Notes: generated from the letters alone by a model not told the origin. DNA of 64,000 bases from Clostridium vitabionis (GCF_015351765.1 NZ_JADKQA010000001.1:814394-878393); one strand, 5' to 3'; shown: positions 1 to 8,153, numbered from the stretch's first letter. Translations and numbers: made by a program.

Positions 1-352
1 GCTGGCCATCAAGGACAGCACCTGGAATGCGGTGCAGGAGGGCATGCGGCGCGTGGTGACCAACAGCTCGGTCAACAAGGTGTTTAACGGGTTCCCGGTG
101 AACATTGCCGGCAAGACCGGAACCGCGCAGGAGTCAAAGACCCGGGGCAACCACGCCTTCTTCATCTCGTTCGCGCCCTACGAGAACCCGGAAATCGCCG
201 TGACGGTCAATATCCCGAACGGCTACTCCAGCTCCAACGCGGCCCTGGCGGCAAGAAATGTCTACAGCCTCTACTACGGCCAGACCTCGATCCAGGATGT
301 CCTGAGCTCCCAGGCGCTGACCGCCTCCAACGAAAGAATCAACGGGGACTGA
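1..352 (+). CDS. Penicillin-binding protein 2 / FtsI-type transpeptidase, C-terminal fragment
   Basis: This is the last 117 codons of a gene that begins before the window; the reading frame enters at base 2. It carries the K-T-G motif of the penicillin-binding transpeptidase fold (GKTGTAQE), followed by the typical strand in which the enzyme is described as acting on peptides (HAFFISFAPY). Such enzymes cross-link peptidoglycan at the outer face of the membrane. The next gene downstream is a RodA/FtsW polymerase, and the two families normally work as a pair, so a class B PBP partnering that RodA is the likely role. Whether it is the elongation or the division/sporulation paralogue cannot be told from the fragment. 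Confidence 0.85.
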   Translation, partial: LAIKDSTWNAVQEGMRRVVTNSSVNKVFNGFPVNIAGKTGTAQESKTRGNHAFFISFAPYENPEIAVTVNIPNGYSSSNAALAARNVYSLYYGQTSIQDVLSSQALTASNERINGD

Positions 353-385
353 ATACGGGAGCGTTGCAGCCGCGGAAATTTTTCC

Positions 386-470
386 GGAACTGTTCAGAAC
401 CCGCATCCCGCAAAGCCCTGCTTCGCGGGATGCGAGGTTCCGAGCGCCTGCGGCGCTTGGCTGCCTGCGG
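386..470 (+). repeat. Dispersed palindromic element, copy A
   Basis: The element starts with GGAACTGTTCAG, continues with a perfect 10-bp stem (CGCATCCCGC / GCGGGATGCG) and ends with a second hairpin (AGCGCC-TGC-GGCGCT). Related copies lie at 39120-39191 (inverted) and 55461-55538. It sits 34 bases after the PBP stop and just before the rodA promoter. It looks like a REP- or MITE-like repeat. The family name is unknown to me. Confidence 0.8.
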
Positions 471-477
471 ATTTTTC

Positions 478-506
478 TTGCAAGGGGGTCTCCGTTAAGG
501 TAGAAT
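478..506 (+). promoter_or_regulatory. Sigma-A-type promoter for rodA-mgsA-dacA
   Basis: A TTGCAA -35 box (478-483) and a TAGAAT -10 box (501-506) are separated by 17 bp, placing transcription start near 513, close before rodA. The promoter directly follows palindromic element A. Confidence 0.6.
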
Positions 507-526
507 ACAAAGAGAGGTCGTACTCC

Positions 527-1651
527 ATGTTTTTTGGCTATCATTTTCAAAATTACCGCCTGCGCCTGCTGGTCTATATCCTGGCACTCAGCGGAATCGG
601 GCTTCTCGCCGTCCGGAGTGCCGCGGAGCAGGACAGCAGCCTGTTTATGAAACAGGCCGTCGGCGTCGGCCTTTCCCTCGCCGTCTGCCTGGCCGTATCC
701 CTGGTGGACTATCACCGCCTGGTCCGGTACGCGGTTCCAATCTACGGGATCTGCATCGGGCTTCTCGGCCTGGTCCTCATCCTCGGCATCAACCACAAGG
801 GGGCCGTGCGGTGGTTGAAACTCGGCCCGGTGCAGATCCAGCCCTCAGAATTCGTCAAGATCGGCATGGTTTTGTTCTTTGCCTGGTTCCTGGAACGCTG
901 CCAGGACACGATCAACCGGCCGGTGACGATCCTGAAGATGATGGTTCTCTGCGGGATTCCGCTGGCCATGGTTTTCAAGCAGCCGAATCTCTCCACAACG
1001 ATCGTCATCACGGTGATGCTGCTCTGCATGATCTACAGTGCCGGAATCAGCTACCGCTGGATCGGCGGGGCGCTCATTGTGGGGATCCCGACGGTATCCG
1101 CCGTCCTTTATCTGGCGCTGCAGGATAAGCTGCCGTTTCTTCATCAGTATCAGGTGCAGCGGATCCTGGCAAGATTCTTCGACAGCGGCGGGCAGTATGC
1201 GGACATCAACCGCCAGCAGAACAATTCCATCATGGCCATCGGATCCGGCCAGCTCCGGGGCAAGGGGCTGTTCAATAACACCCTGGCTTCGGTCAAAAAC
1301 GGAAACTTTCTCTCCGAGGAGAGCACGGACTTTATCTTTGCGATCATCGGTGAGGAGATGGGCTTCGTCGGCTGTATGCTGGTCATCGCGCTGTACGCGG
1401 CCGCCGTATTCGAATGCCTGTGGATCGGGGCGCATGCCGAGGACCGGACGGGAAAACTGATCTGCACGGGTATGGCTTCCCTGCTGGCATTCCAGAGTTT
1501 TGCCAACATCGCCGTGGCGACGGGAATCTTTCCCAACACGGGACTGCCGCTGCCGTTTATCAGCTCCGGCATCAGTTCCATGCTGAGCATGTTTATCGGC
1601 ATGGGAATCGTGCTAAATATCGGACTTCAGAGGACAAGCGAGAGTAATTAA
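527..1651 (+). CDS. rodA: RodA/FtsW-type peptidoglycan glycosyltransferase
   Basis: This is a 374-residue polytopic membrane protein of the SEDS family, with about ten hydrophobic segments along its whole length. Family signatures are present: a KLGPVQIQPSEFVKIG segment near residue 100, where the SEDS family has its conserved WI..G...QPSE motif, and a C-terminal GLPLPFISSG(I)S segment. SEDS proteins polymerise lipid II into glycan strands together with a class B PBP, here probably the product of the gene ending at 352. The length and lack of long tails fit RodA better than FtsW. A ribosome binding site (AGAGAGG) lies about 8 bases before the ATG. The gene heads a short operon with mgsA and a carboxypeptidase gene. 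Confidence 0.9.
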   Translation: MFFGYHFQNYRLRLLVYILALSGIGLLAVRSAAEQDSSLFMKQAVGVGLSLAVCLAVSLVDYHRLVRYAVPIYGICIGLLGLVLILGINHKGAVRWLKLGPVQIQPSEFVKIGMVLFFAWFLERCQDTINRPVTILKMMVLCGIPLAMVFKQPNLSTTIVITVMLLCMIYSAGISYRWIGGALIVGIPTVSAVLYLALQDKLPFLHQYQVQRILARFFDSGGQYADINRQQNNSIMAIGSGQLRGKGLFNNTLASVKNGNFLSEESTDFIFAIIGEEMGFVGCMLVIALYAAAVFECLWIGAHAEDRTGKLICTGMASLLAFQSFANIAVATGIFPNTGLPLPFISSGISSMLSMFIGMGIVLNIGLQRTSESN

Positions 1652-1664
1652 GGAGGAGAAGGTT

Positions 1665-2060
1665 ATGAATATCGGTTTGATCGCGCATGATGCGAAGAAA
1701 AAGCTGATGCAGAATTTCTGCATCGCTTACAGGGCAATCCTGAGCAAGCATGAACTCTATGCGACGGGCACAACCGGAAGACTGATCGAGGAAGTCACCA
1801 ACCTGCAGATTCACAAGTTTCTGCCCGGGCATCTCGGCGGAAGCCAGCAGCTTGGCGCGGCGATCGAGAACAACCAGATCGACCTTCTCATATTCCTCCG
1901 CGATCCGCTGGCGCCGAAGCCGCATGAGCCGAATGTCAACGATGTGGTACGGATGTGCGATATCCACAACATCCCGATGGCCACAAACCTGGCAACAGCT
2001 GAGCTCCTGATCAAGGCGCTGGACCGCGGCGATCTTGAATGGAGAGAGATGTATAAATGA
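1665..2060 (+). CDS. mgsA: Methylglyoxal synthase
   Basis: This 131-residue protein matches the usual length of MgsA. It keeps the family landmarks: N-terminal IGLIAHDAKK, a phosphate-binding TGTTG segment, the GHLGGSQQLGA loop, the LIFLRDPL strand holding a catalytic aspartate, and the C-terminal ATNLATAE helix start. MgsA converts dihydroxyacetone phosphate to methylglyoxal and phosphate in the cytosol, a bypass that releases phosphate when triose phosphates accumulate. It has a strong AAGGAGGAG site, follows rodA by 13 bases and overlaps the next gene by ATGA. It therefore shares a transcript with two cell-wall genes, which links central carbon flux to envelope synthesis by location only. 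Confidence 0.96.
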   Translation: MNIGLIAHDAKKKLMQNFCIAYRAILSKHELYATGTTGRLIEEVTNLQIHKFLPGHLGGSQQLGAAIENNQIDLLIFLRDPLAPKPHEPNVNDVVRMCDIHNIPMATNLATAELLIKALDRGDLEWREMYK

Positions 2061-3154
2061 TCAATTACACAACCCGTCATGGGCATATCCTGGAAAATTC
2101 CCGCCGCGGCGGCCTGGGGAGCGGGAGAGGGCACGCCGGTTACGGCTGGCAGGGTTCTTATGTCAGCCGGTCCCGGGGCAGGCGGAGGCGAAATTCCCCG
2201 TTAAGGCTCATTCTGTTCATCCTGCTTCTTGCCGCGGTTTTGTTCGGCATTACCGCCTACCGGAACCGGGTGGTCAATCCCTACCGGTATGAGGAGCGCC
2301 TGTCCAATTACCCGATGGCGCACGGGGGGACCATGAAGATGTTCGCTCAGGATCTCAGTGTCCCTGATCCCGCGGAAAAGTACGATGATACCGGGATCAC
2401 AGCGGAGGCGGGGATTTTGTTCCGCGCGGACGCCCCTCAGGTTCTCTATGCGAAGGAACCTTACGAGAAGCTCTATCCGGCGAGCATCACAAAGATTATG
2501 ACCGCGATCCTCGCCCTCGAGGACGACAAGTTGGAGGATGTGGTCACGGTGACGGACGACGCGGTAATCACGGAACCCGGTGCCTCGCTCTGCGGCATCA
2601 AGCCCGGCGACAAGATCCCGATGAAGGATCTCCTCCGCGGCCTGCTTCTTCCCTCGGGCAATGACGCGGCGAACGCCATCGCCGTCCAGGTCAGCGGCAG
2701 CGTGGACGACTTCGTCAAGGCCATGAACGAGAAGGCGCGGGAACTCGGCTGCACCGGGACGCATTTCACCAACCCGAGCGGCCTGCAGGACGAAAACCAT
2801 TACACGACCGCCTTCGACATTTACCTGATGTTCAACGAGGCGCTCAAGATCCCGGAATTCCAGGAGATCATCAATACGGCTTCGTACGAGGCCAGCTGGA
2901 CCGGCGCGGACGGGAATCCGGTGAAGAAAACCTGGTCCAACAGCAACTGGTATCTCACCGGGAAAATCAAGACGCCGGAGGGCCTCAAGGTCATCGGCGG
3001 AAAGACCGGAACCACCATCGCCGCCGGCGCCTGCCTCGTCATGGATACGGAGGACGAGGAAGGAAGAAAATATATTTCCGTCGTGTTGAAAGCGCAGAAC
3101 CGCCAGAATCTTTATGACAACATGACAAATATCATCAGTAAAATCGGACGTTAA
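2057..3154 (+). CDS. D-alanyl-D-alanine carboxypeptidase (S11 family), N-terminally anchored
   Basis: The protein has 365 residues. A basic, glycine-rich cytoplasmic tail of about 48 residues is followed by one membrane helix (about 49-66) and an extracellular peptidase S11 domain. All three catalytic motifs are visible: S143-I-T-K146, S200-G-N202 and K316-T-G318. Enzymes of this family remove the terminal D-alanine of peptidoglycan stem peptides. Classic DacA proteins have a cleaved signal peptide, a C-terminal beta domain and an amphipathic anchor. Here the chain ends soon after the catalytic domain, so anchoring is by the N-terminal helix. The start codon overlaps the mgsA stop (ATGA), implying translational coupling. 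Confidence 0.92.
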   Translation: MINYTTRHGHILENSRRGGLGSGRGHAGYGWQGSYVSRSRGRRRRNSPLRLILFILLLAAVLFGITAYRNRVVNPYRYEERLSNYPMAHGGTMKMFAQDLSVPDPAEKYDDTGITAEAGILFRADAPQVLYAKEPYEKLYPASITKIMTAILALEDDKLEDVVTVTDDAVITEPGASLCGIKPGDKIPMKDLLRGLLLPSGNDAANAIAVQVSGSVDDFVKAMNEKARELGCTGTHFTNPSGLQDENHYTTAFDIYLMFNEALKIPEFQEIINTASYEASWTGADGNPVKKTWSNSNWYLTGKIKTPEGLKVIGGKTGTTIAAGACLVMDTEDEEGRKYISVVLKAQNRQNLYDNMTNIISKIGR

Positions 3155-3156
3155 TG

Positions 3157-3185
3157 TTGCACTGTGTTTGAATTTATATTATAAT
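3157..3185 (+). promoter_or_regulatory. Strong sigma-A promoter for the P-loop gene
   Basis: A TTGCAC -35 box (3157-3162), a 17-bp AT-rich spacer and a perfect TATAAT (3180-3185) lie 85 bases before the start of the next gene. No separate terminator for the preceding operon is obvious between 3155 and this promoter. Confidence 0.75.
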
Positions 3186-3269
3186 TAGTTCAGATTTTGA
3201 GGCATATTGCCTAAAAATAAAGTCGCATCGGTGCTGACCGCTGCAATATAGACCAAGGAGGACAAGCTT

Positions 3270-3689
3270 ATGGTTCAGATCATTTCAGGCACAAAGGGAA
3301 AGGGTAAGACAAAGTATCTTCTCGATATGGCGAACAATGCCGTCAAGACTTCGAAGGGTACGGTTGTATACCTCGATAAGAGTTCCAAGCATATGTATGA
3401 ACTGAACAACAAGATCCGTCTGATCAACGTCTCCGAATACCCGGTCGATACCTGTGACGGATTCATCGGCTTTGTCTGCGGAATTATCTGCCAGGATCAT
3501 GATCTTGACCAGATGTACCTGGACAGCTTCCTCAAGCTTTCCTGCCTTGAGGGGAAGGACATCGAAGAGTGCCTGAACGTCCTGAAGCAGATCAGTGAGA
3601 AATATAAAGTAGATTTTGTCCTCAGCGTTTCCCGCGACGGAAGCGAGCTCCCGGAGAGCGCGAAGAAAGATATTATCGTTTCTCTGTGA
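3270..3689 (+). CDS. Small P-loop protein of unknown function
   Basis: This 139-residue cytosolic protein begins with a Walker A motif, GTKGKGKT at residues 7-14. A predicted beta strand (GTVVYLDKSS) follows at the position where kinase-like P-loop folds carry strand 2. A second hydrophobic strand (KVDFVLSVS) near residue 120 could supply a Walker B-like position, but no clear acidic pair follows it. The gene has its own promoter and is followed by a terminator, so it is expressed alone. Similar short P-loop proteins occur in Lachnospiraceae genomes, to my recollection without assigned function. ATP or GTP binding is a fair inference; the activity is unknown. Confidence 0.75.
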   Translation: MVQIISGTKGKGKTKYLLDMANNAVKTSKGTVVYLDKSSKHMYELNNKIRLINVSEYPVDTCDGFIGFVCGIICQDHDLDQMYLDSFLKLSCLEGKDIEECLNVLKQISEKYKVDFVLSVSRDGSELPESAKKDIIVSL

Positions 3690-3715
3690 GCGAAAATCAG
3701 CCTGAACCTTGCGGA

Positions 3716-3762
3716 CCGGCGGGTTCTCCCCGAAAGGGAGGAACCGCCGGTTCTTTACTTTT
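3716..3762 (+). terminator. Intrinsic terminator after the P-loop gene
   Basis: A GC-rich stem of about 15 bp (3716-3730 with 3736-3750, small internal mismatches, loop CGAAA) is followed by TTCTTTACTTTT. It lies 27 bases after the stop at 3689. Confidence 0.85.
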
Positions 3763-3782
3763 GTCCGGACGGACTCTATAAT
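3754..3782 (+). promoter_or_regulatory. Promoter for the HlyD-like gene
   Basis: TTTACT (3754-3759) and a perfect TATAAT (3777-3782) are spaced by 17 bp. The -35 box overlaps the T-rich tail of the preceding terminator, a compact terminator/promoter junction. Confidence 0.55.
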
Positions 3783-3846
3783 TGTACCGGATATTACAGC
3801 GATGGCTTCTGCACAAGAAGGGAAGCCTGGCGGAAGGTGCTAAATT

Positions 3847-5250
3847 ATGGCAAAGAATTCCAAAGTCATCCGTATGAGAAGGCGCCGGAGAAAACTCGAT
3901 ATCGGCTTCCTGATCTTCGCGGTTGTCTTTATCTATCTGGCGTACAGCATTTATTCTTATTTTTCCCGGGACAACATCCAATTTTATGAGGTCGTCGAGG
4001 GCAGTATCGTCAACGATAAGAATTACAGCGGCATCATCCTGCGGCAGGAAAATGTCGTCTCCGACGATACAACCGGTTATGTTAATTTCCTTGTCCGGGA
4101 GGGCAAAAGGGCGGCTAAGGGCGCTTCGGTCTACTCCCTCGACGAAACCGGCGATCTCGGGCGCTTCCTCTCCGAGAATGCGTCCAAAACCTCGATTTCC
4201 GATGAGGGGATGCGGAGCGTAAAAAACCAGCTGAGCGGTTTCGCGTCTTCCTACACGGACAGCAGCTTCAGCACCGCCTACTCGGAGCAGTATTCTCTCC
4301 AGGGCGCCGTCTCGGAATACATGAACCAGAATGAGCTGTCGAGCCTCCAGCAGGCGCTTCAGGATCAGGGAATCAACTACAAGCAGGCGTCAACCTCGGA
4401 GGCAGGCGTTGTCTCGTACATTATTGACGGTTTCGAGGGAACTGACGCAGCTTCCCTCACCAAGGATTCTTTTGACCGGTCGAAGTATAAGCGGTCGACA
4501 GTGAAATCCGGGGAGCTGACAGAGGCGGGCACGCCGATTTACAAGCTGATCACCTCGGAGGACTGGTCCATCGTCTTTCCCCTCGATGACGATGCAGAGA
4601 ACGCCTTCGACGGCAAGAACACACTGACCATCAAGACCTCACAGTCGGACATCGCACTCACCGGCAATTACAGCGTGATTGACGGGCAGGACGGCGCGAA
4701 ATACGGAAAACTGGATTTCGACAAGTACATGATCCAGTTCTGTTCTGACCGCTTCGTGGATTTTGAGGTGATCTCCGACCAGTCCAGCGGCCTCAAGATC
4801 CCGGATACCGCCGTCGTGCAGCGCGAATTTTACACGATCCCCCCGGATTATCTGACGAACGGGGGAAACGGCGGGGACGATGACAAGGGCTTCAACAAGC
4901 AGGTCTACGGCGAGGATGGGTCAACCTCCGTGGAATTTACCCCCGTGGATATCTACCGGCAGACGAACGATTATGTCTATGTGGAGAAGACCGCGGACGG
5001 GAAAATCCAGGAGGGCGATGTCCTGGTCAAGCCGAATTCCGATGAGAAATACACCGTCGGCAAGACCGAGCCGATGGAGGGTGCCTTCAACATCAACAAG
5101 GGCTACGCCGTCTTCCGGCCGATTGAGAAGCTCACCGACAACGGTGAGTATATGATTGTCCGGAAGGACACCCAGAACGGCCTTGCGGTCTATGACCATA
5201 TCGTCCTCGACGCCTCCCAGGTAACCGACAACCAGCTGATCTATCAGTGA
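3847..5250 (+). CDS. HlyD-like periplasmic-adaptor-type membrane protein
   Basis: This 467-residue protein has a basic N-terminus, one membrane helix (about residues 17-40) and a large extracellular part. The region after the helix (VVEGSIVNDKNYSGIILRQE) resembles the first half of the biotinyl-lipoyl-like domain of HlyD/membrane-fusion proteins, and a matching return strand lies near residue 220. The C-terminal half is beta rich. No ABC or MFS partner is adjacent, and the gene stands alone with its own promoter just before the sepF operon. In Clostridia a gene of this kind is often found next to sepF, so a role in envelope or division-site organisation is possible but inferred only from context. 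Confidence 0.75.
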   Translation: MAKNSKVIRMRRRRRKLDIGFLIFAVVFIYLAYSIYSYFSRDNIQFYEVVEGSIVNDKNYSGIILRQENVVSDDTTGYVNFLVREGKRAAKGASVYSLDETGDLGRFLSENASKTSISDEGMRSVKNQLSGFASSYTDSSFSTAYSEQYSLQGAVSEYMNQNELSSLQQALQDQGINYKQASTSEAGVVSYIIDGFEGTDAASLTKDSFDRSKYKRSTVKSGELTEAGTPIYKLITSEDWSIVFPLDDDAENAFDGKNTLTIKTSQSDIALTGNYSVIDGQDGAKYGKLDFDKYMIQFCSDRFVDFEVISDQSSGLKIPDTAVVQREFYTIPPDYLTNGGNGGDDDKGFNKQVYGEDGSTSVEFTPVDIYRQTNDYVYVEKTADGKIQEGDVLVKPNSDEKYTVGKTEPMEGAFNINKGYAVFRPIEKLTDNGEYMIVRKDTQNGLAVYDHIVLDASQVTDNQLIYQ

Positions 5251-5321
5251 CCGGCGATTTCTTACATTTTTTTAAATTTTAGCCGAAAGGAAATTGTCAG
5301 ATTTGCGTTGCCGGATATCAG

Positions 5322-5350
5322 TTGACAGTAAATCGGGAAATCGGGATAAT
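5322..5350 (+). promoter_or_regulatory. Promoter for sepF-ylmH-lspA-rluD
   Basis: A perfect TTGACA (5322-5327) and GATAAT (5345-5350) with a 17-bp spacer precede sepF by about 70 bases. The 171-base gap also contains an AT-rich stretch after the HlyD-like stop but no clear hairpin terminator. Confidence 0.75.
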
Positions 5351-5421
5351 AGGAAAGGTATAATTACAAAACAGCGGTTCATCGATCGGCGGATTGAACT
5401 GGGATTGGAGAGCAGAGCACA

Positions 5422-5934
5422 ATGAGTATTATCAGCAAATTCTTGGAGTTGACACGTCTTACGGACGATGATGTGGATGACGACTACGATGACTACGAGC
5501 CCGAGGAGGAAGAGGAAGCCGCTCCGAAAAAGAGGCTTTTTGCCTCCCGCAAGGCGGCAGATGAGGAGGAATCCGACGACAAGCAGGCCCGGAACATCTC
5601 CCGCTCCAATACCAAGGTTGTTCCGATGAAGCGCAGCGGCAGCATGGAGGTTTCCCTGGTGAAGCCGAACAGCATGGAGGACACGCGGGAGATCGCGGAC
5701 ATGCTCCTCGGCGGCAAGGCTGTTGTCCTGAATATGGAAGGCATGCGGATGGAGATGGCACAGCGCATCATCGATTTCACCTGCGGTTCCACCTATTCCA
5801 TCAACGGCAATCTCCAGAAGATTTCCAACTACATCTTCATCGCCACCCCGGCGAATGTTGAGCTGTCCGGAGATTTCCCGGAAATCCTGGCTGATGGATC
5901 ACTTGACATCACAAGAATGAATGTTCATTACTGA
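5422..5934 (+). CDS. sepF: Cell division protein SepF
   Basis: The protein is 170 residues long. An N-terminal segment likely to act as the membrane-binding amphipathic helix (ISKFLELTRLT) is followed by a very acidic linker (residues about 13-35) and the conserved C-terminal SepF domain from about residue 75. The domain keeps the signature VVLNMEGM and the R-I-I-D-F-x-x-G-x-x-Y core. SepF binds FtsZ and tethers it to the membrane at the division site. It heads an operon with ylmH, lspA and rluD. The usual companions yggS and divIVA of Firmicutes sepF clusters are absent here. Confidence 0.95.
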   Translation: MSIISKFLELTRLTDDDVDDDYDDYEPEEEEEAAPKKRLFASRKAADEEESDDKQARNISRSNTKVVPMKRSGSMEVSLVKPNSMEDTREIADMLLGGKAVVLNMEGMRMEMAQRIIDFTCGSTYSINGNLQKISNYIFIATPANVELSGDFPEILADGSLDITRMNVHY

Positions 5935-5939
5935 TCGAC

Positions 5940-6701
5940 ATGGACGATAAAGAGAATACTTTTCTGAAGAACCGTATACGGGAGCTTTCCTCTGCCTGCT
6001 GGCAGAGGGATATTCCCACGTATACGGATTTTCTTGCATTAGACGAACAGGCGGTCTTCCGCGCGGAGCAGGGCAAGCTTCCTCCGGTAAAATTTCTGCT
6101 GGCCGGCGGTTACCCGGAAGCAGAGCGGAAGATCGCCTGTTTTCTTCCTTCCTATGCGGAGGAAAATGACCCATCCTGGGTTCCCATCGTTTCCCTGGAT
6201 GCCCGTCCCGCCGACAGCCGCTTCACCGAGGAGCTGACCCACCGGGATTATCTGGGCGCGCTGATGAACCTGGGCATTGAGCGGAGCTGTGTGGGCGACC
6301 TCGTTCTCGAGGACAAGGTCTGCCACCTGTTCTGCCTCGAGCGGATCGCCGATTACATCACACGGGAATTTACCCGGGTGCGGCATACCGAGATTGTCTG
6401 TGCCCGCAGTCCTGAGGGCCGCACGTTCCGGCCGAAGACCGAGCGGGTCAGCGGGAGCCTTGCCTCCGTCCGCCTGGACGCCCTGGTCGCCCTGGCTTTC
6501 CGGCTTTCCAGGACAAAGGCTGCCCTCTGGATCGACGGCGGAAAGGCCTTCGTGGACGGAACCTGTGTCACCTCCGCGTCGTTTTCCCCGAAACCGGGCG
6601 CCGTCATCGCAGTCCGGGGTCTCGGGAAATTCCGCTTTGCAGGCACCGGCGGCGAGTCCAAAAAAGGGCGGATTTTCGCCGACATTGACCGATTTTGTTA
6701 G
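5940..6701 (+). CDS. ylmH: YlmH-type S4-domain RNA-binding protein
   Basis: A 253-residue protein with the YlmH layout: an N-terminal alpha/beta region, a central YlmH segment (RDYLGALMNLGIERSCVGDL) near residues 100-120, and a C-terminal S4 RNA-binding domain starting near residue 180 (VRLDALVALAFRLSRTKA). The B. subtilis homologue belongs to the sepF division cluster, and YlmH/RqcP proteins have been linked to rescue of stalled large ribosomal subunits. It starts 5 bases after the sepF stop and lacks a strong Shine-Dalgarno site, which suggests coupled translation. It ends 12 bases before the proposed lspA start. Confidence 0.9.
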   Translation: MDDKENTFLKNRIRELSSACWQRDIPTYTDFLALDEQAVFRAEQGKLPPVKFLLAGGYPEAERKIACFLPSYAEENDPSWVPIVSLDARPADSRFTEELTHRDYLGALMNLGIERSCVGDLVLEDKVCHLFCLERIADYITREFTRVRHTEIVCARSPEGRTFRPKTERVSGSLASVRLDALVALAFRLSRTKAALWIDGGKAFVDGTCVTSASFSPKPGAVIAVRGLGKFRFAGTGGESKKGRIFADIDRFC

Positions 6702-6713
6702 GAGATGACCATC

Positions 6714-7238
6714 ATGGCGAAACATCGAACGCACACCGCCGCATTTATCCTCGGCGTTATCCTTCTGGTCTCCCTGGACCAGTACACGAAATTCCTGGCA
6801 AAGGCTCATCTGGAGCGTCACACCGACCTTGTCCTCTGGAAAAATGTCTTTGTCCTCCGCTATATCGAGAACAGGGGCGCGGCATTCGGAATGATGCAGG
6901 GCGGCTTCCTCTTTTTCTACCTCCTGACCACAGTCGTCCTCACCGGCATTCTCCTGATCCTGCGGAGGACCCCGGCAGCGCGCAGGTACCTGCCGCTCCG
7001 CTTCGGCCTGTTCCTCCTGTTCTGCGGAGCCCTCGGCAACCTGATCGACCGGGTTTTCCGCGGCTACGTGGTGGATTTCTTTTATTTTCAGCTGATCGAT
7101 TTCCCGGTTTTCAACGTCGCGGACTGCTATGTCACGGTCTCTGCGGTTTTGCTCGTCCTGCTCGCCTTCTTTTATTATGACGAGAGCGAATACGATTACA
7201 TTTTCCACTGGGGAAAAAGGAAAGGAGAGGGGCATTGA
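6714..7238 (+). CDS. lspA: Lipoprotein signal peptidase II
   Basis: This is a four-helix membrane aspartyl protease of about 174 residues. Its diagnostic segments are present: the YIENRGAAFG box, GNLIDRVFRGYVVDFF with the first catalytic Asp, and PVFNVADCYV with the second. It cleaves diacylglyceryl-prolipoproteins before the lipidated cysteine; a lipoprotein substrate is encoded at 15980. Two in-frame ATGs exist, at 6705 and 6714. The GGAG at 6701-6704 abuts the first but is about 9 bases from the second, so 6714 is preferred. The stop overlaps the TTG start of rluD. Confidence 0.95.
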   Translation: MAKHRTHTAAFILGVILLVSLDQYTKFLAKAHLERHTDLVLWKNVFVLRYIENRGAAFGMMQGGFLFFYLLTTVVLTGILLILRRTPAARRYLPLRFGLFLLFCGALGNLIDRVFRGYVVDFFYFQLIDFPVFNVADCYVTVSAVLLVLLAFFYYDESEYDYIFHWGKRKGEGH

Positions 7239-8146
7239 CCGAGGAATATACGGTTCCTGAGGAACTTGCCGGAATGCGGATCGACCGGTATCTCGCGGAG
7301 AATACCGCCTACACACGCTCATTTCTTCAAAAGCTCCTCAAGACCGGGATGGTGCTGGTGAATGACGCCGCCGTGAAGAGCAGCTATCGCGTCAGCCCGG
7401 AAGACCGGATCGAGTTTGAGGTGCCGGATCCGGAACCGGCGGATGTCCTTCCGGAAAATATCCCCCTGGATATTCTCTATGAGGACAGCGACTTGATCGT
7501 CGTCAATAAGCCGAAGGGCATGGTCGTCCACCCGGCGCCCGGCCACAGCACCGGCACCCTGGTCAACGCGCTGCTCTATCATTGCGGGGACAGCCTGTCG
7601 GGAATCAACGGCGTCCTCAGGCCGGGCATCGTGCACCGCATCGACCGGGACACCACCGGCGTCCTTGTTGCCTGCAAGAACGATGAGGCGCACCGGAGCC
7701 TCGCCGCGCAGCTGAAGGTTCATTCCATCACCCGGATCTATTACGCCTTGGTTTTCGGCAATATCCGCGAGGATGACGGAACGGTAGACAAGCCGGTCGG
7801 CCGCCATCCCACCGACCGGAAGAAGATGAGCGTGAACACGAGGCACGGGCGGAATGCGGTCACCCACTACCATGTGCTTGAGCGCTTCGGGAAATATACG
7901 CTGATCGAGTGCCGCCTGGAAACCGGGCGCACGCACCAGATCCGTGTGCACATGGCCTCGATCGGTCATCCGCTCGTCGGGGACATGGTCTACGGACCGG
8001 CAAAGCAGCCATTTTCTCTGGAGGGACAGACCCTGCATGCCGGCGTTCTCGGCTTTATCCATCCGGGCACCGGCAAGTATGTCGAATTCCGGGCGCCACT
8101 CCCGGAATACTTCTCAGACCTGCTGGAAAAGCTCAGGAAGCAGTAA
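7235..8146 (+). CDS. rluD: RluD-type 23S rRNA pseudouridine synthase
   Basis: A 303-residue enzyme with an N-terminal S4 domain (about residues 8-60) and a RluA-family catalytic domain. The catalytic motif HRIDRDTTGV contains the invariant Asp, and the downstream ETGRTHQIRVHM and GHPLVGDMVYG motifs are intact. Such enzymes isomerise uridines in helix 69 of 23S rRNA, although the exact target cannot be read from sequence. The start is TTG, overlapping the lspA stop, with an AAAGGAGAGG site upstream. A GCATCCCC-TGAG-GGGGATGC hairpin follows at 8154-8173 but lacks a T tract. Confidence 0.93.
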   Translation: MTEEYTVPEELAGMRIDRYLAENTAYTRSFLQKLLKTGMVLVNDAAVKSSYRVSPEDRIEFEVPDPEPADVLPENIPLDILYEDSDLIVVNKPKGMVVHPAPGHSTGTLVNALLYHCGDSLSGINGVLRPGIVHRIDRDTTGVLVACKNDEAHRSLAAQLKVHSITRIYYALVFGNIREDDGTVDKPVGRHPTDRKKMSVNTRHGRNAVTHYHVLERFGKYTLIECRLETGRTHQIRVHMASIGHPLVGDMVYGPAKQPFSLEGQTLHAGVLGFIHPGTGKYVEFRAPLPEYFSDLLEKLRKQ

Positions 8147-8153
8147 CCGTTCG

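Noticed and set aside
6039-7322. Minus-strand open frame of 427 codons across ylmH and lspA
   Set aside because: It covers two well-identified plus-strand genes and is rich in Glu, Gln and Arg with no domain.
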